A DNA stretch of 64,000 nucleotides from the NCBI GenBank assembly GCA_934394985.1, contig CAKRRF010000009.1, positions 1 through 64,000 on the forward strand, read 5' to 3'. Positions 37,038-45,707 of the stretch are shown here, one piece after another (positions within the stretch are counted from its first letter, which is position 1; every line of letters starts with the position of its first letter). This DNA is from an uncultured Marvinbryantia sp. (GTDB lineage: Bacteria; Bacillota; Clostridia; Lachnospirales; Lachnospiraceae). The position numbers were made by a program, and so were the translations under genes. The notes below the pieces were generated by a model. The model had not been told where the DNA came from. It did not search any database and saw only the letters and a list, made by a program, of their open reading frames with translations.

Positions 37038-37334
37038 CTAATTTTGTGCACGAAACAATATCTCATCCTCGCCTACCATTCCGAGCTTTTCTTTTGCAAT
37101 CTCGCCTGCATACTCTTCTGTCTTAACTTTTTCTTGCAGCTGTGCGATACTCTCTGTACGTTCACTCTCATCTTCCAGCTGAGCATTCAGGTCCTCAATC
37201 TGCTGCACATATCCGGCATTCTTATCTTTCAACTGACTGCTCTGCACCAGCATGACACACAGTAAAATAAATACAACCGCCGAAATACAGATAATTTCTC
37301 TGCGGTTACTGCCTTTATATCTTTTTCTTGCCAT
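37038..37334 (-). CDS. divIC: Septum formation initiator DivIC/FtsB family
   Basis: 98-residue bitopic protein with a short basic cytoplasmic end (MARKRYKGSNRRE), one membrane helix (about 15-33), and an extracellular coiled coil (QLKDKNAGYVQQIEDLNAQLEDESERTESI, read in the translation) ending in the conserved YAGEIAKEKLGMVGEDEILF. It acts in the FtsL/DivIB/DivIC division complex. Start 37334 follows GGGAGTATAGG. It lies after yabQ, as in Bacillus. Confidence 0.92.
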   Translation of the reverse strand: MARKRYKGSNRREIICISAVVFILLCVMLVQSSQLKDKNAGYVQQIEDLNAQLEDESERTESIAQLQEKVKTEEYAGEIAKEKLGMVGEDEILFRAQN

Positions 37335-37367
37335 CCTATACTCCCAAAAAGTCATAAACCTGTTATC

Positions 37368-37700
37368 TTATGTCATTCTACCTCTATTTTTGAACTTTTT
37401 CAACAGCTTTGTACAAATCCACCGCAAAAAATACAGCACTCTCCATTGAAACCATGCTCCCAGAATCACCGCCGCTGCGGAGTAAATTCTAATCACTCCG
37501 TTGTTTTCCCGAAAAACTGCTATAAAAATCGTCAGTGCCACACTGCACCAATAAAAGAAATCTTCCAGATTTACCGCCAGCCTTCCGTGTCGGATCATTT
37601 TCCGTAAACCTTCCAATAACAGATACTCCCAGATCAGCATCATTCCAACCAGAAAACTTACTGCAAAAAAAGCTGCTTCTTGCCTGATTTCCTGACTCAT
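37368..37700 (-). CDS. yabQ: Spore cortex biosynthesis protein YabQ
   Basis: 110-residue membrane protein with four hydrophobic segments and the YabQ landmarks LLLEGLRKMIRHGR, LEDFFYWCSVALTIF and RENNGVIRIYSAAAVILGAW. YabQ is needed for cortex formation in Bacillus spores. The start (MSQEIRQEAAFF) overlaps the yabP stop region. It sits in the conserved rqcP-yabP-yabQ-divIC order. Confidence 0.92.
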   Translation of the reverse strand: MSQEIRQEAAFFAVSFLVGMMLIWEYLLLEGLRKMIRHGRLAVNLEDFFYWCSVALTIFIAVFRENNGVIRIYSAAAVILGAWFQWRVLYFLRWICTKLLKKFKNRGRMT

Positions 37701-37702
37701 TC

Positions 37703-37987
37703 TCAACTCATCATCCTTTGCAGCAAACTTCCTTCTTTTTTCTTTTTATGTCCTTTGGCTGAATAAGTCAGACTATCCACCTGGCCTTCCAGATCTGCTT
37801 CGCCTTTTTCCAGATTCAGTTTACTGATATGCAATCCTTTTCCCTTAATACTCAGCATTCCAAGCTCTGTATCCATAAGGATCTCTGTTTCATCAAACGC
37901 GAGCACATCAGTAATGCCTGTCACGGTTCCGTTTTTTCGACCGGAAATCCAGATCTTATGACCTCCGGAAAGCTGCTTTTCTTCCAT
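37703..37987 (-). CDS. yabP: Sporulation protein YabP
   Basis: 94-residue protein of the YabP/YqfC family. Features are the repeating beta pattern GHKIWISGRKNGTVTGITDVLAFDETEILMDTELGMLSIKGKGLHISKLNLEKGEADLEGQVDSLTYS, seen in the translation at residues 9-75, and a Lys-rich tail. It is a mother-cell sporulation protein whose partner is YabQ, overlapping next door. A possible sigma-E-like promoter lies just upstream (CATAACA near 38015), but the match is weak. Confidence 0.92.
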   Translation of the reverse strand: MEEKQLSGGHKIWISGRKNGTVTGITDVLAFDETEILMDTELGMLSIKGKGLHISKLNLEKGEADLEGQVDSLTYSAKGHKKKKEGSLLQRMMS

Positions 37988-38057
37988 TCTCTCACCCTCT
38001 TAGCCGGTCTGTTATGGTCTTTCTTTATCTTATGCCCGGCTGCTGATCTCAGAACAG

Positions 38058-38103
38058 AAAAAACTCGCAAATGATGCCCCTTGTCGATCAGATGCGAGTT
38101 TCT
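38058..38103 (-). terminator. Terminator between rqcP and yabP
   Basis: AAACTCGCA and TGCGAGTTT (38061-38101) form a hairpin followed on the minus strand by TTTTTTC. It would separate vegetative rqcP from sporulation-specific yabP-yabQ. Confidence 0.75.
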
Positions 38104-38105
38104 TT

Positions 38106-38345
38106 TCAGATATATCTGTACAATTCCTGTGCTTCGTCTTTTTTTACTGTCTCCTGCACATTCAATACTTCCACTTTTACACTTCTTGTTCCAAACTGAA
38201 TCTCAATGATATCCCCGGCTTTTACATTCACCGATGCTTTTGCCACTTTATCATTCACCAGAACACGTCCTGCGTCACACGCCTCATTGGCAACTGTACG
38301 TCTCTTAATCAGTCTGGATACTTTTAAAAATTTATCCAGTCTCAT
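38106..38345 (-). CDS. rqcP: S4-domain RNA-binding protein RqcP (YabO)
   Basis: 79-residue S4 RNA-binding protein (MRLDKFLKVSRLIKRRTVANEACDAGRVLVNDKVAKAS at residues 1-38). In Bacillus, RqcP (YabO) binds tRNA/50S particles and helps add Ala tails in ribosome quality control. Start 38345 has AGGAG 5 nt upstream; a two-codon longer form is possible. It lies between HU and yabP, as in related genomes. Confidence 0.93.
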   Translation of the reverse strand: MRLDKFLKVSRLIKRRTVANEACDAGRVLVNDKVAKASVNVKAGDIIEIQFGTRSVKVEVLNVQETVKKDEAQELYRYI

Positions 38346-38360
38346 AAGCACTCCTGTAAT

Positions 38361-38414
38361 GTCAGGCGGATATTCGCCATTTCCTTCACTGCCTTCTCAT
38401 AACCTGATTCGGTT
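38361..38414. repeat. Internally deleted copy of the 160-bp repeat
   Basis: 38361-38404 matches 11704-11747 at about 35 of 44 positions (GTC-GCGGATATTCGC...CTCATAACC). It is followed directly by TGATTCGGTT, the right end of the full copy. The middle is missing. It lies in the short gap between HU and rqcP. Confidence 0.65.
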
Positions 38415-38440
38415 AAAAAAGGGAGCTTTCCAGCTCCCGA
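38415..38440 (-). terminator. Terminator of the HU gene
   Basis: GGGAGCTTTCCAGCTCCC (38421-38438) forms a short GC-rich stem; TTTTTT follows on the minus strand. Confidence 0.92.
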
Positions 38441-38454
38441 TTCTCTGTCTCTGA

Positions 38455-38727
38455 TTAGTTGATAGCATCCTTTAATGCTTTTCCAGCTTTGAACTTTGGA
38501 GACTTGGATGCTGCGATCTGCATGGTCTCACCTGTCTGAGGATTTCTTCCTTCTCTTGCTGCTCTTTCGGATACTTCAAATGTTCCAAATCCTACTAACT
38601 GGATTTTTTCACCTTTTTTTAATTCTTCTTCCACAACTTCTGTAAAAGCCTTTAATGCTTTTTCTGCATCTTTTCTGGATAATTCTGTTTTTTCAGCAAT
38701 TGCTGCGATTAATTCTGTTTTGTTCAT
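38455..38727 (-). CDS. hup: HU family DNA-binding protein
   Basis: 90-residue nucleoid protein with the standard HU start ([28 protein letters not shown]), the beta-arm signature [22 protein letters not shown], and the C-terminal [12 protein letters not shown]. It dimerises and bends DNA. It has its own promoter and terminator. Its place before rqcP is common in Clostridia. Confidence 0.97.
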   Translation of the reverse strand: MNKTELIAAIAEKTELSRKDAEKALKAFTEVVEEELKKGEKIQLVGFGTFEVSERAAREGRNPQTGETMQIAASKSPKFKAGKALKDAIN

Positions 38728-38817
38728 GAAAATAATTCCTCCTCTTATCTCTTCCTCTTTTCCGAAACGGAAAAGATCCTATGCACTGAAACTTTCTCTT
38801 TTCATATGCCTGTTATA

Positions 38818-38846
38818 TTTATATAACGAGTACCCCATTTTGTCAA
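38818..38846 (-). promoter_or_regulatory. HU gene promoter
   Basis: Minus-strand -35 TTGACA (38846-38841), 17-bp spacer and -10 TATAAA (38823-38818). Confidence 0.88.
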
Positions 38847-38850
38847 GCAT

Positions 38851-39834
38851 TTAGCGTATCTGTCGCAGAAATACGCGTCTTTTTTCCTCCTGAAAAGCCA
38901 GTTTTTTCAGTTTTTCTCCATTCTTACAGGAAATACAGGATTTTCTGCAATTGTAATACTGATTGGCCAGTTTCCAGAATTTTTCCGGATAGCAGAGGCG
39001 AATCTTCAGATAATGCCATTCCCGGTCTGATAATGGCTTTGTTCTTTCGTAGGCGTTTACCATCTTCCCGGCTATTCCTGTCTGCCATTCCTGTTTCTCC
39101 ATAATTTTTCTGATAAACTGATACAAATCATTGACAGGAATATCATACCCGCATTTTTCAAAATTAGTCGTAAAAATCTGTTTTTTCCCCAGAAAATAAA
39201 TGTTGTGCTGATTATAATTACCATGACACATTTTTCCGGCATCTATACTGTCCTGATACAGAGCCTCATATTCAGAAGCTTCCAGCATGGCCAGTGCTTC
39301 CTGTGCCTGTCCGGCAAACCCGGGATACAGCTTCAGAAACAGACTTTCAAATTCTGTCTTCTGTTTTCTTTTCCGAATGAATGTATTTACTTTTTTCAAT
39401 TCACGGTTATGGCGTCTCCAGATTTCTGTCATCCGTTCGCCAACATACTGCCTATCTTCTTCCGTCTGCGGCCACACCATGATGCTGTGAAGCTGCGCCA
39501 GATGTGCCGCAGCAGCCTCCACGTCAGCCGGATTGGAGGCATCACATTCTCTTCCCTCCTGCCAGTCCTTTAACACACAGGTATTTTCATCCCTGTCACG
39601 GCATAAATAATTTCCCTCTCTTGCAGCCATTATTTTATCCGTATATAGAAGCCCTCTTTGTTCCATTCGTTCCAGAAGCTGATTGGTAAACAGGATCTTT
39701 TTTTCTGATCCCTTATAGTCCGTCAGCAGCTTTTTTCCAAGAGAGGTCTCACAAATATAAGAGCCTCTTCCCCTTCTTGTACTGATCAGTTCTATCTCAT
39801 ACTGCTCCAATAATTTCAGGCTTTTTTCGTTCAC
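38851..39834 (-). CDS. CotS-like spore coat protein (kinase fold)
   Basis: 327-residue protein with an aminoglycoside-phosphotransferase/CotS-type fold. The N-lobe starts LLEQYEIELISTRRGRGSYICETSLGKKLLTDYKGSEKKI, seen at residues 8-48. The catalytic-loop equivalent is MCHGNYNQHNIYF, where Asn replaces the usual Asp of HGD. The metal site looks like TTNFEKCGYDIPVNDLYQFIR instead of a clear D-F/D-x-D. These changes suggest a structural role or an unusual kinase. The C-terminus is Cys- and Lys-rich (YNCRKSCISCKNGEKLKKL). It lies between cca and HU. Confidence 0.75.
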   Translation of the reverse strand: MNEKSLKLLEQYEIELISTRRGRGSYICETSLGKKLLTDYKGSEKKILFTNQLLERMEQRGLLYTDKIMAAREGNYLCRDRDENTCVLKDWQEGRECDASNPADVEAAAAHLAQLHSIMVWPQTEEDRQYVGERMTEIWRRHNRELKKVNTFIRKRKQKTEFESLFLKLYPGFAGQAQEALAMLEASEYEALYQDSIDAGKMCHGNYNQHNIYFLGKKQIFTTNFEKCGYDIPVNDLYQFIRKIMEKQEWQTGIAGKMVNAYERTKPLSDREWHYLKIRLCYPEKFWKLANQYYNCRKSCISCKNGEKLKKLAFQEEKRRVFLRQIR

Positions 39835-39883
39835 TCATACCCCTCCCCCCTGCTCTTTCTATCCTATGCAGGGGCGAATCTGT

Positions 39884-41221
39884 TTATGAGTCAGCTTTTT
39901 TACCAGGGCCGTAAGCTGTGAGCAGATATTCCGGAACGTTGTGCTCCGGATGTTCCAGAACATCTTCCAGCATTCGATTCAGTGTCTCACCAATTTCTTT
40001 TCCCGGTCTCATTCCTGCCGCAATCAGATCCCTTCCCGTCACCTGAAGAGTCTTCAGAGATATGCAGTCCTTTCGCTTCAGAATTTCATCATATGCCTGA
40101 TGAACCCGTTCCAGATTAACCAGTTTCTCCATCTTCTGATATTCACTCTGAGCCAGTATATCTGCCCCCATTACCTGAAACAGCCCAGGAAATATATCTT
40201 CTCCGGCGCGATGAAGCAGTTGTCGAATCTGACAGTCCTCTGGCTGTGGCCTGGCATCATGATACAGAACCATACGCTTTACCTGATCTAATGAAGCATT
40301 GTCAAACTTTAATCTTCGCATAATTCTGACTGTTTCTTCTGCGCTTACCTTCGCATGCCCATGAAAATGATCCACACCATTTTCGGTTGTCCTGGTCTGT
40401 GGCTTTCCAAAATCATGGAACAATACTGCCAGACGAAGTACCTTTTCCGGATCCGTAAATTCCAGTGCCTTCAAGGTATGTTCTCCCACAGAATACATAT
40501 GATGTGAATGATGCTGAGGTGTCTCCATAATACGGTCAAACTCCGGCAGCACTTCTCTGGTAATTCCCAGTTCATACGCTGTACGAAGCATCTCCGGATG
40601 TGGAGAAACCAGCAGCTTGACCAGTTCGGTCTGAATCCGTTCTGCGCTGATTGCCTGCAGATTTCCAGCCAATTTTCGGGCTGCAAGCGCAGTCTTTTCT
40701 TCAATTACAAATCCCAGCTGAGCTGCAAAGCGCACTGCCCGTAAGATACGCAGTGCGTCCTCTTCAAATCGTTCTTCCGCTATACCTACGCAACGGATCA
40801 CACCATTTTCCAGATCCTGTATTCCGCCAAACGCATCTACCAGCCCACAGCTGTCATTATATGCCATTGCATTGATGGTAAAATCTCTTCTTCTGAGATC
40901 TTCCTTTAATTCCCCGGTAAAATTGACCTGTTCCGGATGACGGTGATCACGGTATTCTCCATCAATCCGATAGGTGGTTACTTCAAACCCTTCCTTTTCT
41001 ATCATCACGGTTACTGTTCCGTGTTCAATACCGGTGTCAATTGTCCGGTGAAACTGTTCTTTTACCTGTTCAGGCAACGCCGAAGTGGTAATATCCCAGT
41101 CCGCCGGAACCCTTCCAAGTACACTGTCACGAACGCAGCCGCCTACTGCATACGCTTCGTAGCCGGCTGCCTCCAGTGTCTGTATAATACTTTTTACCTT
41201 TTCCGGTAATACTATTCTCAT
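39884..41221 (-). CDS. cca: CCA tRNA nucleotidyltransferase
   Basis: 445-residue class II nucleotidyltransferase that builds or repairs the 3' CCA of tRNAs, which the tRNA gene here lacks in its DNA. Motifs are the poly(A) polymerase head EAYAVGGCVRDSVLGRVPADWDITTSA, the RRDFTINAMAYN region, the RILRAVRFAAQLGF neck, and a C-terminal HD domain (VLFHDFGKPQTR). Start 41221 follows AAAGGAGC; a 38-codon extension covers the uppP-cca gap and is unlikely. Confidence 0.95.
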   Translation of the reverse strand: MRIVLPEKVKSIIQTLEAAGYEAYAVGGCVRDSVLGRVPADWDITTSALPEQVKEQFHRTIDTGIEHGTVTVMIEKEGFEVTTYRIDGEYRDHRHPEQVNFTGELKEDLRRRDFTINAMAYNDSCGLVDAFGGIQDLENGVIRCVGIAEERFEEDALRILRAVRFAAQLGFVIEEKTALAARKLAGNLQAISAERIQTELVKLLVSPHPEMLRTAYELGITREVLPEFDRIMETPQHHSHHMYSVGEHTLKALEFTDPEKVLRLAVLFHDFGKPQTRTTENGVDHFHGHAKVSAEETVRIMRRLKFDNASLDQVKRMVLYHDARPQPEDCQIRQLLHRAGEDIFPGLFQVMGADILAQSEYQKMEKLVNLERVHQAYDEILKRKDCISLKTLQVTGRDLIAAGMRPGKEIGETLNRMLEDVLEHPEHNVPEYLLTAYGPGKKADS

Positions 41222-41240
41222 CTTTGCTCCTTTTTTCGAC

Positions 41241-42068
41241 TTAGCCCTGTGTCCAGAAGAATGCCAATACCGCAATACCAAGAGCGATACGATACCATCC
41301 AAATACAGTAAAGCTGTGCTTACGGATATACCCAAGCAGAAGCTTGATCACCACGATCGATACTACAAAAGCCACTGCCATACCGATCAAAAGCAGCACA
41401 ATTTCATCTGTAGAAAATACCAGACCAAACTTCAGGATCTTTAGCAGGCTGGCTCCCAGCATAACCGGTACCGCAAGGAAAAAGGTAAACTCCGCTGCCA
41501 CTGTTCTGGAAATACCAATCATGATTGCCCCCAGAATGGTAGCGCCGGATCTGGAGGTTCCCGGAAATACTGCTGCGATCAGCTGAAATGCACCGATGCA
41601 AAATGCCATCGGATACGTAATGTCAGCAATGCTGTTCACTTTCGGTACCATATCTTTATTTTGATGTTCAATAATAATAAATAATACACCAAATACAATC
41701 AGTGCAAACGCTACCGTCCAGTAATTGTAAAACAGACGATCCAGTTCATCCTCAAAGAGGATTCCCACTACCGCAGCCGGTACACAGGCCACCAGAATCT
41801 TAAACCACATAGAAAATGTGTCTTTTTTTATAAAGAACTTTTCTTTTTTGGAAAATGGCCATAGCTTCGGAAAATACAATACTACCACCGCCAGTATGGC
41901 ACCAAGCTGTATTACCACCAGAAACATGGACATAAATGCTTCTGTCACATCCAGTCTGACCAGCTCATCCAGAAGAATCATATGCCCGGTACTGCTGATT
42001 GGGAGCCATTCTGTGATTCCCTCTACGATACCGAATAAAATTGCTTTTAAAATTTCAATAATTTCCAT
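41241..42068 (-). CDS. uppP: Undecaprenyl-diphosphatase UppP/BacA
   Basis: 275-residue integral membrane phosphatase that recycles undecaprenyl pyrophosphate, the wall lipid carrier, and confers bacitracin tolerance. It shows both family signatures: GIVEGITEWLPISSTGHMIL near the N-terminus and AVFPGTSRSGATILGAIMIGISR in the middle, with catalytic Glu, Ser and Arg. About eight membrane helices. It precedes cca by 19 nt and has an AAAGGATAG site. Confidence 0.97.
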   Translation of the reverse strand: MEIIEILKAILFGIVEGITEWLPISSTGHMILLDELVRLDVTEAFMSMFLVVIQLGAILAVVVLYFPKLWPFSKKEKFFIKKDTFSMWFKILVACVPAAVVGILFEDELDRLFYNYWTVAFALIVFGVLFIIIEHQNKDMVPKVNSIADITYPMAFCIGAFQLIAAVFPGTSRSGATILGAIMIGISRTVAAEFTFFLAVPVMLGASLLKILKFGLVFSTDEIVLLLIGMAVAFVVSIVVIKLLLGYIRKHSFTVFGWYRIALGIAVLAFFWTQG

Positions 42069-42090
42069 TTTCTATCCTTTCTGTTCTCGT

Positions 42091-44541
42091 TTACTCTTTA
42101 TACTTTTCCAGGAAGCCAATAAACTGATTACCCGATTTTTCAAACAGTTCCAGGGAATCCTCATCACTAAGCAGATAGGTTTCTTCCGCTCCCGGTTCAT
42201 AAAAACTGATATTTCCCCACTGGTCATATCCATTTAAAATCCGGATACCATCTGTGGTATCGGCAATAATCGGATTGCCTTCACTGATAAAGTAAAGAAT
42301 CTCATCCATATTGCATCCGGCCAGATTCAATACCATCTTATCCGGAAGCTGCTGAGCAAGTGCAGCTTCATCCATCGTACCACTCAAAATACACGGATCG
42401 ATGGATGACAGTGGTATGGTACTTTCTGTCGCCTTATTTCCTCTTTCCCAGATATACTGATGGCTCTGATTCACCACTACTCCCAGCAATTCATCTGCTT
42501 TGACAATTGCTGTATTGGCATGTTCATAAATACCGGAAAGTGTTCCTTTTGCATATACGTAATAAGCCTCTTCGCTGTCTTCTCTGTATGGAACAGATAC
42601 GGTATGATTGCCGGTCTCTGCCACCATACTGCTGCGAATCACCTTCGGTGTCTGAGATATCATACCAGCTCCGATCAAGAGTACCACTTCCGTCTTTTTC
42701 CGGTCTGTTATCTGCGTAGTCAGACCAATACCGGTATCATCTGCCACATTATCAATAATATGATCTTCCGCTGTCTCCACCCAGTCATTTCCAGATCGCT
42801 GTACTCTGGTCATAGTCAGCAGACGGTCAGAAATCTCTCCTCCGGTCACATAATATCCGGTCTGTGCATACTGCTTCAGCGGTTCCCCGTTTTCATCCAC
42901 GATCGTCACCTGTTTCATAGGGAAAAGCTCTGTTCCCTCCTGACTGCTGTCAATATCAGCCTCATCTGCCACACCATATACCAGAGAATCTCCCAGATAC
43001 CCCAGCATGCGGATCCGTTCTCCACCTGCACAACTGATTTCTTTCACTGCACCGGTATCCAGATTCATCATGGCAATCGTAGTAGAATTGTACGGTTCAT
43101 TTTCTTTCAGATAGGCAAAATGCTGTCCGGTAGCAGATCCTTCCACACATCCCAGCTTCAGACCTTCCATCAGAGTGCTCATCTCCATCGTCGCCAGATT
43201 TACCTGATAAATACATCCATCCAGAAGCATATAAAAGGTGCTCTGGTCTTCTGTGATATAAGCCAGTTCTTCCACATCTCTCCTCAGTAAATCATAGGAA
43301 CGATTTGTATCCACAAACAGTTTTTCCTCTACCGTGCCGGAGGATGCATCATAATGATACAATCCCACACCGGATTCGCCTTCATGGCGCCCCCGGTTCA
43401 TGTAACCGGCTACGATAAAATATACGTTTCCACCAGGACTGACATTCAGTACTTTTATATCATGTTCTCCGTAAATATCCCGGTAATCACTGTCTCCCTT
43501 CTGGCGGAATGTAAAGATCTGTGCCATTTTTCCGCTCTGTACATCATAACTCCATAATTCTCCGCTCTGTTCAAAGGCAAAATAATTATGATTGGAGTCA
43601 CTGGCAAAAGAAATATCATTCTGAGTAATTCCAAGATCAATTCCGCTGTCTGTGATCACTCCGTTGTCCGGATCAAAAACTTCATCTGTTGTCCGTTCAA
43701 AATCCAGCAGCATCACCACTTCATCCGCGTAACGCAAACGGAAATATTCATTCACGGTATAAAGTTCTACATTACCATCTTCATCTGTTGCACTGATCAG
43801 ATACTGCTGCGTAATCGTAGCTGTCGTCTCATTCAGCTCCTTAATTGCCGGAATCGACTTATAATAAATCTGTGGATTCAGATTGCCCCACTCCAGCTGC
43901 TCTGTTGTTGTGTGAATATCCATATAAGACAGATTCGTCTGTTCCGCATCATGTTCCGGTTCCAGATAAACAGCCAGAGAATCCGCATTTTTGTTCAGGC
44001 ATTTTTCCGAGAACATATTCACAAAATCCAGATATTCCCTGGTATGAAGGCTGTCCTGCTGAACCAGCCTGGTGTAATAATACACATCCCTTCCGTCTGA
44101 CTTTAACTGTATCTTCAATACATATTCCTGATTCATGCGAATCTTGCTCGCCAGTGTAAAATTCGCCGTAATATCATCTCCGTCATTCTGGATATCCGTC
44201 ACCTTGGTATTTTCCAGCGATTTGGATCCATCTATCGTCAGGACCTCAAAATAAATATCCTGCACATTTGCATCATAGGTCTGAATATGCAGTGACACAT
44301 CACGGTCTGTGGAAATCGGTGTCAGAGTATCCCGTATTGTCAAAGCCGCCATGGGTTCCACATAACCATGCAGAGGATTCATATCTGTATCCTTATACCG
44401 CATATAGACCAGTGGTAAGGTTGCTTTTTTCATGTCTTCTGTCTGAATGGTGGTCTCATCGTCCATAATATAGGCAAAACCAGCCACCGAACCAATAAAG
44501 ATCAGAAAAAGCACCAGACATCTAATCAGTATCTTTTTCAT
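42091..44541 (-). CDS. Large membrane-anchored extracytoplasmic protein, unknown function
   Basis: 816-residue protein that I do not recognise. Residues 5-24 form an uncleaved-looking membrane anchor (ILIRCLVLFLIFIGSVAGFA), and the rest is predicted outside. Residues about 60-290 are beta-rich. Residues about 300-600 show repeating blocks such as FAFEQSGELWSYDVQSGKMAQIF and YHYDASSGTVEEKLF, suggesting a beta-propeller. The end (GNPIIADTTDGIRILNGYDQWGNISFYEPG) resembles the second half of a C39-like papain fold, but without a clear catalytic His. It overlaps the methyltransferase gene by 20 nt. An envelope role is only inferred from the anchor and the uppP neighbour. Confidence 0.8.
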   Translation of the reverse strand: MKKILIRCLVLFLIFIGSVAGFAYIMDDETTIQTEDMKKATLPLVYMRYKDTDMNPLHGYVEPMAALTIRDTLTPISTDRDVSLHIQTYDANVQDIYFEVLTIDGSKSLENTKVTDIQNDGDDITANFTLASKIRMNQEYVLKIQLKSDGRDVYYYTRLVQQDSLHTREYLDFVNMFSEKCLNKNADSLAVYLEPEHDAEQTNLSYMDIHTTTEQLEWGNLNPQIYYKSIPAIKELNETTATITQQYLISATDEDGNVELYTVNEYFRLRYADEVVMLLDFERTTDEVFDPDNGVITDSGIDLGITQNDISFASDSNHNYFAFEQSGELWSYDVQSGKMAQIFTFRQKGDSDYRDIYGEHDIKVLNVSPGGNVYFIVAGYMNRGRHEGESGVGLYHYDASSGTVEEKLFVDTNRSYDLLRRDVEELAYITEDQSTFYMLLDGCIYQVNLATMEMSTLMEGLKLGCVEGSATGQHFAYLKENEPYNSTTIAMMNLDTGAVKEISCAGGERIRMLGYLGDSLVYGVADEADIDSSQEGTELFPMKQVTIVDENGEPLKQYAQTGYYVTGGEISDRLLTMTRVQRSGNDWVETAEDHIIDNVADDTGIGLTTQITDRKKTEVVLLIGAGMISQTPKVIRSSMVAETGNHTVSVPYREDSEEAYYVYAKGTLSGIYEHANTAIVKADELLGVVVNQSHQYIWERGNKATESTIPLSSIDPCILSGTMDEAALAQQLPDKMVLNLAGCNMDEILYFISEGNPIIADTTDGIRILNGYDQWGNISFYEPGAEETYLLSDEDSLELFEKSGNQFIGFLEKYKE

Positions 44542-45706
44542 TTTCTCCTCCTAACCGAAGTCTGTAAAATAATGGGTTCACATGCCAGCTATCCATACAT
44601 CCCTGCAGAGATTCCCGTAGCTTTGCTCTTTTTTCTGGTGAACATGGTTTTCCCTGCTTCACTGCGCGTATCAGAATATTTTTCGGTGTATGTTCCATAT
44701 CAATAAACTCCAGCACCTGCACCTGATATCCTTCCAGTTCCAGTACATCTGCACGAAATGCATCGGTCATCAGCGCTGCCATCCGTTCCTGGATCAGACC
44801 ATATTTCAATATCGGCTGCATTTCTTCACTTTGTATCTGTCGATTTACCTCGTGGTGGCAGCACGGCACTGCAAAAATCACTTTTGCTTTCCACTGCAAT
44901 GCTTTTTCCAGTGCATAGTCTGTCGCTGTATCACAGGCATGAAGAGATACCACCATATCCACCTGATCCACCCCATCGTAATCGGCGATATCTCCTGTCA
45001 GGAATGTCAGTCTGTCATATCCATAGCGATCTGCCAGCTCCTGACAATGTTCCATCACATCTTCCTTCAGATCCAGCCCGATCATTCGTATCCGGTACTG
45101 TTTCTTTACGGTCAGATAATAATACAGTGCAAAAGTCAGATAAGATTTTCCACATCCGAAATCAATCAGGGTCAGCTCCCGGTCTTTATCCAGTTCCGGA
45201 AGAATATCTTCTACAAACTCCAGATATCGGTTAATCTGACGGAATTTATCATATCTGGACCGGACAACAGCTCCTTCCGGTGTCATGACCCCCAGATCTA
45301 CCAGAAACGGAACCGGAATCCCTTCTTCCAGCAGATAACGTTTTTTTCGATTATGTTCCAGCAATCTCGCACTGCGCTTCTGTATGGCAATCTTTTGTTT
45401 TATCGTTGCTTTTCCTTTTTTACTTACCAGTGCCTGTACGGACTGTCCGGTAGTATCCATCTGCAGCTGTTTATAATCTTTTCTCATCCAGCTATCCAGC
45501 TGTTCCAGTAATTCTTCTTTCCGATAGTTTTTATGAAATTCTTTTTTCCCATCCGAAATACTGGTCTGAAAATACAGCTGATCTTTCAGCTTCACCGGCC
45601 GGATCTTTACAGTATCTGACAGATCCCCATGGCGTTTTCCGCTGACCGTCATACGCAGCATCTCTTCATTCAATGTTGTTCTCAGTAAATTTAATAATTG
45701 TTCCAT
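44522..45706 (-). CDS. Class I SAM-dependent methyltransferase (probable RNA methyltransferase)
   Basis: 394-residue protein. The N-terminal about 180 residues are a charged helical region (RYDKFRQINRYLEFVEDI at its end). The methyltransferase domain follows, with motif I TLIDFGCGKSYLTFALYYYL, an acidic loop MIGLDLKEDV, and the unusual VSLHACDTATDYALEKA and AVPCCHHEVNRQ. The PCCHHE motif is typical of the Methyltransf_32 group, related to proteins thought to act on RNA. Start 45706 lies one nt after the upstream TPR gene's stop, indicating coupling. The substrate is unknown. Confidence 0.85.
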   Translation of the reverse strand: MEQLLNLLRTTLNEEMLRMTVSGKRHGDLSDTVKIRPVKLKDQLYFQTSISDGKKEFHKNYRKEELLEQLDSWMRKDYKQLQMDTTGQSVQALVSKKGKATIKQKIAIQKRSARLLEHNRKKRYLLEEGIPVPFLVDLGVMTPEGAVVRSRYDKFRQINRYLEFVEDILPELDKDRELTLIDFGCGKSYLTFALYYYLTVKKQYRIRMIGLDLKEDVMEHCQELADRYGYDRLTFLTGDIADYDGVDQVDMVVSLHACDTATDYALEKALQWKAKVIFAVPCCHHEVNRQIQSEEMQPILKYGLIQERMAALMTDAFRADVLELEGYQVQVLEFIDMEHTPKNILIRAVKQGKPCSPEKRAKLRESLQGCMDSWHVNPLFYRLRLGGENEKDTD

Positions 45707-45707
45707 A

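Noticed and set aside
37988..38057. Sigma-E promoter for yabP
   Set aside because: GCATA and CATAACA are present but spacing and sequence fit the consensus only loosely; kept as a remark, not a feature.
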